NCBI GenBank assembly: GCA_029556615.1
Contig: JAKQDD010000134.1
Location: forward strand, 1 to 64,000
Source: Verrucomicrobiota bacterium
GTDB lineage: Bacteria; Verrucomicrobiota; Verrucomicrobiia; Limisphaerales; J093
Direction of reading: 5' to 3'
Length of the DNA stretch: 64,000 nt
The stretch's first letter is position 1. Every line of letters starts with the position of its first letter. Positions 60,201-64,000 of this stretch are shown one piece after another. The notes below the pieces were generated by a model. That model saw only the letters and a list, made by a program, of their open reading frames with translations. It made no database searches and was not told the origin of the DNA. The position numbers and the translations under genes are program-made.

Positions 60201-60829
60201 ACCACCGCCAGCGGGATGCCGTTCACGAACAGCACGATGTCCGGGATCACGAATCCCTGCCGCCCGATGAACTCCACCCGGAATTGGTTTACCGCCAGGA
60301 AGTCGTTTCGCTCTGCCGCCTCGAAATCAAACAGCCGGATGCGCACCTCGTCTTCCCGTGCCCAGGCCGGTTTCTCTGCGTAGGCCACTTTCACCCCGCG
60401 CGCCAGCTTTTCCGTCAGCTCCTTGTTCTTCGCCAGGCCCCCGGTCGCTTCCGACCGCTCCAGTTCCCGCATCGCCCGCTCAATCGTCAGGTCATCCAGG
60501 TATTCGTTACCGTCCGGGTCCAGGTTCAGCTTGCGGATGGCTGCCCGCAGCCGCGGCCTCAGCACCGTCTCACGGAAATTCTCCCGCTCCGTCTTCTGCG
60601 GATAGTCCAGGTCGCCCCGCAGGTATTTCCACCCCATGCCGGCCAGTTGCTTCAGCATCGGGTATTCGACTTCCGTGTACTCGCACGGGTCCTGCCGCTC
60701 CAGGTCCTCCAGCGGAATGGTCTCGACCTCTTCCGCCCTCGTGTCTGCGCCGGTCTTGGCTTCTTGCTTCGTTATCGCGAACTGCGGCGACGCGGCTTTC
60801 TTCTGAGTTGTCTCCGTCAGCATCTTCAT
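57242..60829 (-). CDS. hsdR: Type I restriction enzyme R subunit (HsdR)
   Basis: The 1,195-residue protein has an N-terminal PD-(D/E)XK nuclease (D197 in FVIPDIVLF, E211-x-K213 in VVECKSP), then helicase motor motifs: Walker A HTQGSGKS (373-380), DEGH (548-551), AFTGTPIF and a later ARVNRKKRGKEHGY. It translocates DNA and cuts unmodified DNA. It is somewhat longer than usual (about 1,000-1,100). ATG 60829 overlaps the upstream stop by four bases. Confidence 0.95.
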   Translation of the reverse strand: MKMLTETTQKKAASPQFAITKQEAKTGADTRAEEVETIPLEDLERQDPCEYTEVEYPMLKQLAGMGWKYLRGDLDYPQKTERENFRETVLRPRLRAAIRKLNLDPDGNEYLDDLTIERAMRELERSEATGGLAKNKELTEKLARGVKVAYAEKPAWAREDEVRIRLFDFEAAERNDFLAVNQFRVEFIGRQGFVIPDIVLFVNGIPLAVVECKSPAIIEPMNEGINQLLRYSNQREDVAEEEGVPHLFHFNQLMVSTWFYETRAAGLGAQYEFYQEWKDTHPVPLEQVAAELGKEPGQLKSQEILTAGMLRPAHLLDILRNFVLFSEDNGKPVKIVPRYQQYRAAHKIVERLKAGKTRQESGDVDERGGVVGHTQGSGKSITMVYVVRKMRTTEGLHDFKIVLVTDRTQLEKQLRETMALSGQNLRPNKEDRKRLESPTERVQRILREEGPDLVFCMIQKSQDHDPNYEVLEYRLPPQHGMELREKPDAEDLAVTPEEEKIGFVAEPEPEPAADTGAQKGRVLRQRIPKGEETFPILNESNKILLLVDEGHRDQAGTLHANLMTGLPNAAKVAFTGTPIFKSERANTFRIFGPMIDEYGMRQSVDDEATVRILYEGRIPEGLVERAAELDTVARFRFRQYTEAELQVIMNLYATQPRVLEAPKLIGAKADDMLRHYVREILPGGFKAQVVATSRLAAMRYQEALQTAKDKLVVELEALDPTLLTLPEGELAQLDEAKQYLVAVHPMLARIKKLEFAAVISHNHNDPPSWGKWSDQEKREEYERQFKLPLEHPDPAKCSGLAFLCVQNMLLTGFDAPVEQVIYVDRLIREHALLQAIARVNRKKRGKEHGYVVDYIGIAQFLKQALQEGEGGKGEGGGLETKQQEIPRLEDRHRQVMDVFRTRGVSDITDIEACVDLLADAKVRADFIGKLRLFYLSLDVVLPLPEGKKYLRDAKILGFIAKVAANLYRDSQLNLLGVAQKVRQLIDEYISAQGVNPAGPPVDILDTAFEEQVKGKKSAKSRASEMLHAIRYHISIHLNEDPERFKTLSQKLDSILQALRENWNELEKVLREFLDKEVREGREETVAGIQPKVQAPFFDVLKKAAEADGGAALKPEDAAFPEVVKVTVKLVGVIQAEIRKVDFWRDMASQQALETTVYNELRWCRVDGQRVFKNNVRELATRIRELAYHRRRFLVA

Positions 60830-61743
60830 TGCGCCTTTTCCGGCTGCTCTGTCAGCACATAGCGCGGGCGCCCGCTGCCCACCCTGGTTTCCATCACCTT
60901 GATCTTCACCCGCTCCCCGAGCAGGGCATTCAGCTTTCCGGCGTCCTCAATGCAGGGACCCACCTTGCCCGTGATCACCCGGTTATCATCCTGCACCTGA
61001 AATTCAAAAGTCCGGTGCTGGGGCAGCACCCCAAGGAACTGCCCGGCTAGGCCCATGCCGGTTTCTTTCACATTCTGTTCCCCCAGCCGTTGCAGGCTCC
61101 GTTGCACATCGCCCGGATCAGTGAACCGCACCTTCCGCTCCCGGTATTCCAGTCCGCACGACGCTTCCGCTTCCACCATCACTTTCAGGAAAGTCCGCAC
61201 CGCGTTCAGTGTCCGGCCATCAATCTCCGACAACACATCCGCCAGTTCGTCATCGTTGCTCTCGCGGGTGCGATCCAGGATGGCTTGCGTCTTTTCCAGC
61301 GCCACCGCGACCGAGGAACCATCACCCTCCAAGGGCAGTTCATCCTGGTATTCCTCGACTTCAAACCCGAACGACCCCGGCACCGTGTTGGTGATCAGCA
61401 GTTGGTGTTCTTCCTTGTTGGGGATGGGTCCCTTCGGCTTGAGCGGCCCGGTGGCGTGCGAGGCGGCCATGGCCGTCACCACGTCCGTAAAGGACTTCAT
61501 GGCCTCTACCCCGAACTCGGCGAAAATCCCATGGCTCGCCACCACCGGCTTGCCCCGGAACGTCACCCGCGCCCGCGCCGGCTCCGGCCCGAGCTTGGGT
61601 TCTTTGCCGATCAGGCCCTCAAGTTCCTTTAACCGCTCTTCCAGACCCATCCGGTCCAGCGCCGCGCTGGCCGGAATGTGTGAGAGCATGAGCATCAGTT
61701 CCTTCTGCTCTACCACCAGTTGAAGATGTTCATTGCGCGTCAT
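60826..61743 (-). CDS. Unknown protein embedded in the type I restriction operon
   Basis: The 305-residue protein has an N-terminal helix, a central ARVTFRGKPVVASHGIFAEF and FGFEVEEYQDELPLEGDG region with beta character, and a C-terminal HRTFEFQVQDDNRVITGKVG domain. The last part looks like a small SH3- or OB-type barrel. Overlaps of four bases at both ends show that it is co-translated with HsdR and the NTase-like protein. I do not recognise the family. Confidence 0.7.
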   Translation of the reverse strand: MTRNEHLQLVVEQKELMLMLSHIPASAALDRMGLEERLKELEGLIGKEPKLGPEPARARVTFRGKPVVASHGIFAEFGVEAMKSFTDVVTAMAASHATGPLKPKGPIPNKEEHQLLITNTVPGSFGFEVEEYQDELPLEGDGSSVAVALEKTQAILDRTRESNDDELADVLSEIDGRTLNAVRTFLKVMVEAEASCGLEYRERKVRFTDPGDVQRSLQRLGEQNVKETGMGLAGQFLGVLPQHRTFEFQVQDDNRVITGKVGPCIEDAGKLNALLGERVKIKVMETRVGSGRPRYVLTEQPEKAQ

Positions 61744-62315
61744 GGCTTTGCTCCTTCCGCGTTCATTGCCAGGTTTTTCTTCGCCGCCTCGTCTCCGGCG
61801 GGGTCCAGGTCCACTTCAATGTAGCCCTTCCAAAGGCCGTTTCGCCGGTGGGACCACATGCTGTACCAGTACCGGCTCCGCTCTACCAGGGTTTCGGCCG
61901 GGGACCCCAGTTCCACCATGTAAGCGTCCACTTTGTATTGGTCCTTCGTATTGACCAGCACCGGCATCCCGGCCGTCATGATGTCGGTCTGTGTCTTGCC
62001 CGCTGGCAGGTAGTAAAACGTCACCACGTCCACGTCCTTGGGCGCTCGTTGCTCCAGAATCTCGGTATTCTCCAGCATGCTCCCGTCCAGCCACTGGAAT
62101 CCTCTCGCCAGTCCCAAACCGTGCAGCGCCTCGCGATACCTCAGGAACCCTTCCAGAATCTTTGCCCGCTCCGGCGTGGTATTAAAGTGCAGCACCACGT
62201 TCACCAGCGATGTCCGGTACGGCGACCGCGCCGACGGGTTGGTCGGCGCTCCCGTCGGGTCAATCGGCGGCAGCACCCCCTGCGCGTTCCATTTCGGTAT
62301 CGGGACTGTGCTCAT
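61740..62315 (-). CDS. DUF6932-like protein with nucleotidyltransferase motif
   Basis: The 191-residue protein starts IPKWNAQGVLPPIDPTGAPT and SPYRTSLVNVVLHFNTTPER, and then has FQWLDGSMLENTEILEQR, then APKDVDVVTFYY. The GS (78-79) and D-V-D (94-96) with 14 residues between fit the polymerase-beta-type nucleotidyltransferase active site. Related NTases appear in toxin-antitoxin and defence loci. It stands 33 bases after hsdS and overlaps the next gene by four. Confidence 0.72.
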   Translation of the reverse strand: MSTVPIPKWNAQGVLPPIDPTGAPTNPSARSPYRTSLVNVVLHFNTTPERAKILEGFLRYREALHGLGLARGFQWLDGSMLENTEILEQRAPKDVDVVTFYYLPAGKTQTDIMTAGMPVLVNTKDQYKVDAYMVELGSPAETLVERSRYWYSMWSHRRNGLWKGYIEVDLDPAGDEAAKKNLAMNAEGAKP

Positions 62316-62348
62316 ATTTTCGTGTTCTGCTATTCGTTCGCTTCCCGC

Positions 62349-64000
62349 TCACGCCTTGCTCAGCGCCGTCTTCGGTATCATACCTTCCCGGCGCATCCAT
62401 TCCAACGCCCTTAGCCATCGTTCTCTCGGGATCGCCTGCTTGCTCTCGTGCCACCGCAGCAGCACTTCATCTACAATCGCCCCGTCGCCCACGGCCTTGC
62501 CCTCGCTGGCCAGAACCCGCCAGGCTTCATACAGCGTCGCCAGTATCTCGCACCGTTGCGTGTCCAACGGCTTCAGCAGGTCAATCACGGCCTGTATCTT
62601 CGCTTGGGCGCCGCCCCAGTATTTCTCAAACCATGGCCGGTGCTCCCCGCGCTTCGCCAGCGGCACATAGGACCACCCCGGCGGCTTCTCCCCGGCCTGA
62701 CTGTTCTGTTTCCCGCCGGTGCGTGGCACCTTGTCGAACCACTGTTTCTTGCTCAAAAGCGCATCCACCGACCGCAATAGCCGGTTGTCGAACGGCCCCG
62801 CCGCCGCCCGCAGGTAATGGCTCTCCAGTTCCAGTTCCGCCAATTGCTCCACCAGGTAGAGCGTCTTCATGAATTTCACGTGCCCGAATGTGATGTCGCC
62901 GTGCATCTGGTCCACCACTTCCGCCGCCAGCACCGCCCGCTTAAAGTGGATGTTTGCCCCTAGCTTCACCACCTTGCCTTCTGGGGAGTCACCTGCCGGG
63001 TCGCTCACCAGCTCAGCAGGAACACGCACCTGCCCGGCAAGCAGGTCATGCGCAATACCCACCTTGAGCCGTAGGAGTTTTCGGAAGAGTCGGGTCTCCG
63101 ATTCAATTCGGATGGGCACGGCCCGCAGAGCGTCCGCGATTCGAGCCCGCTCATCTCCATCCGGCCAGGGTACCACGAGAGAGCGGATTTGAGCGTAATT
63201 CAGTCCCTGCCTGTTGCTTCCTGCATTGAGCCGATCAATCTGTGACTGCCCGAACGGTGACCCAAGGAACCCAGCAAGGAATACCGCATCCTCTTCTCGC
63301 GGCGATGGTCCTACCCTCAGGCTGCAAACGTGCTGGTTCACATTCGCAGGGCCTAGCCCAGTCGGGAACGGGCAACATCTCCCAATAGAGGCCCCCGTGA
63401 TGTTCAGCAATACATCGTGTGGCAGGATTTCACTCCGGCTCATTGCTCGGTGAGTTTCCAGTCCGATGAAGGCCACATCGTCAAGCAAGAGCCCCTCGAA
63501 CGCTACGTTTTGGCTCCGTATGAAAAGCACTCCATCTTTTCGATACACTTTCTGGCCGCCAGTCGGCGTGAGGCCGCTCCCAACGTGCGAGCACAGTTTC
63601 CCTATGGTTTCCACGGTCCAGCAACTCGGCACTAGGCCCACTGGTGTCCGTTTGAATTGCTCCGGATGGAGCTTCGGATTTCGCAACTCTCCATCCGGTC
63701 CTATCCCTCGCCTTAGCAGGTCCAGCACCAGCCCCGCCTTGACTTTGTGCAGCTTCTTGATGACGCACGCCGTTTCTCGGAGCGCTTGATCAACATCTTG
63801 CAGAATCCTGGCAATGGCATCTTGCTCCGGCGGCTCAGGCCGCCAGATTTCTGCCTCTTGAAATGCGGCCGTTGGCAGCCCATACCGCGTCAGCCCGTTG
63901 CACACCCTGCCAAAGTACCGGGCCAGCCGGTGGTGGCGGATTTGCTTCGCCAAAAACACCGGGTTCACTTCGTCCTGGTCAGGCCGTACCAGTGCGAGGT
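62349..64000 (-). CDS. hsdS: Type I restriction specificity subunit (HsdS), partial, with C-terminal extension
   Basis: The frame runs to the right edge without a start (LALVRPDQDEVNPVFLAKQ precedes an internal GTG at 63968), so most of TRD1 is missing. The second recognition domain is complete (LVPSCWTVETIGKLCSHVGS, then VLFIRSQNVAFEG and VNQHVCSLRVG), with the helical spacers PEQDAIARILQDVDQALRE and ERARIADALRAVPIRIE. After the last spacer there are about 200 extra residues, including ITFGHVKFMKTLYLVEQLAE, then YLRAAAGPFDNRLLRSVDAL, resembling DUF4065/Panacea antitoxin domains. Confidence 0.88.
   Translation of the reverse strand, partial: LALVRPDQDEVNPVFLAKQIRHHRLARYFGRVCNGLTRYGLPTAAFQEAEIWRPEPPEQDAIARILQDVDQALRETACVIKKLHKVKAGLVLDLLRRGIGPDGELRNPKLHPEQFKRTPVGLVPSCWTVETIGKLCSHVGSGLTPTGGQKVYRKDGVLFIRSQNVAFEGLLLDDVAFIGLETHRAMSRSEILPHDVLLNITGASIGRCCPFPTGLGPANVNQHVCSLRVGPSPREEDAVFLAGFLGSPFGQSQIDRLNAGSNRQGLNYAQIRSLVVPWPDGDERARIADALRAVPIRIESETRLFRKLLRLKVGIAHDLLAGQVRVPAELVSDPAGDSPEGKVVKLGANIHFKRAVLAAEVVDQMHGDITFGHVKFMKTLYLVEQLAELELESHYLRAAAGPFDNRLLRSVDALLSKKQWFDKVPRTGGKQNSQAGEKPPGWSYVPLAKRGEHRPWFEKYWGGAQAKIQAVIDLLKPLDTQRCEILATLYEAWRVLASEGKAVGDGAIVDEVLLRWHESKQAIPRERWLRALEWMRREGMIPKTALSKA

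Noticed and set aside
59024-60862. A 612-codon plus-strand open frame opposite hsdR
   Set aside because: It is antisense to the conserved HsdR motifs and its translation is His/Arg/Leu-biased as expected of a GC-rich shadow frame.
1-64000. CRISPR arrays
   Set aside because: No run of regularly spaced 25-40 base direct repeats was seen; the dispersed motifs are single copies kilobases apart.

Overview
The window looks like a GC-rich bacterial chromosome, most likely from the Verrucomicrobiota. The evidence for that is the mix of gene families on the left: a Tat-exported TIM-barrel-like protein, a TIGR03790-like protein, a GH106-type rhamnosidase, a PEP-CTERM sorting signal, a thioredoxin-like protein with a beta-rich tail typical of the phylum, and abundant small palindromic repeats. 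The assignment is by family resemblance only.

Region 1 (1-21.3 kb) is ordinary chromosome. It begins inside an IS66-type element, then has a Phd/VapC toxin-antitoxin pair with a readable promoter and operator, a tRNA-Ala(GGC), and an exported protein gene boxed by two inverted copies of a 210-250 bp repeat. A four-gene leftward set follows (PhnP-like beta-lactamase fold hydrolase, TIGR03790-like exported protein, LarA-type DUF2088 protein, pentaheme cytochrome c). After it come recN, a small membrane protein, an exported VOC protein, a broken PEP-CTERM gene end, a large GH106-type glycosidase, a DUF89 protein and an acyl-ACP thioesterase. Two copies of a second, 110-bp repeat sit exactly at gene ends.

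Region 2 (21.3-55.3 kb) is a nearly complete siphovirus-type prophage, almost all on the minus strand. It is flanked on the left by the 3' half of an initiator tRNA gene that has the symmetry of an integrase core site. From right to left it reads: XRE regulator with a palindromic operator, small DNA-binding proteins, SSB-like protein, PD-(D/E)XK nuclease, family A DNA polymerase, primase-like protein, RepA-like helicase, further nuclease-like and ParB-like proteins, a chorismate-mutase-like protein, C5 cytosine methyltransferase, CmoA-like methyltransferase, terminase subunits, portal, S49 protease, scaffold, major capsid, neck and tail completion proteins, tail tube, tail chaperones with a textbook -1 frameshift site, tape measure, and tail tip proteins. 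Two lower-GC plus-strand genes look like cargo: a trypsin-like protease at the left edge, and a putative HEPN protein wedged between terminase and the connector. No integrase and no recognisable endolysin lie in the window.

Region 3 (55.3-64 kb) is a tightly overlapped leftward operon of a type I restriction system. It encodes HsdS (cut by the window end, with a long extra C-terminal domain), a nucleotidyltransferase-like DUF6932 protein, an unknown 305-residue protein, HsdR, a YgjP-type metallopeptidase and a 391-residue accessory protein, and it is closed by a strong terminator. HsdM is not in view and is probably beyond the right edge. With the cargo genes, this makes the right half of the window rich in conflict-related functions.
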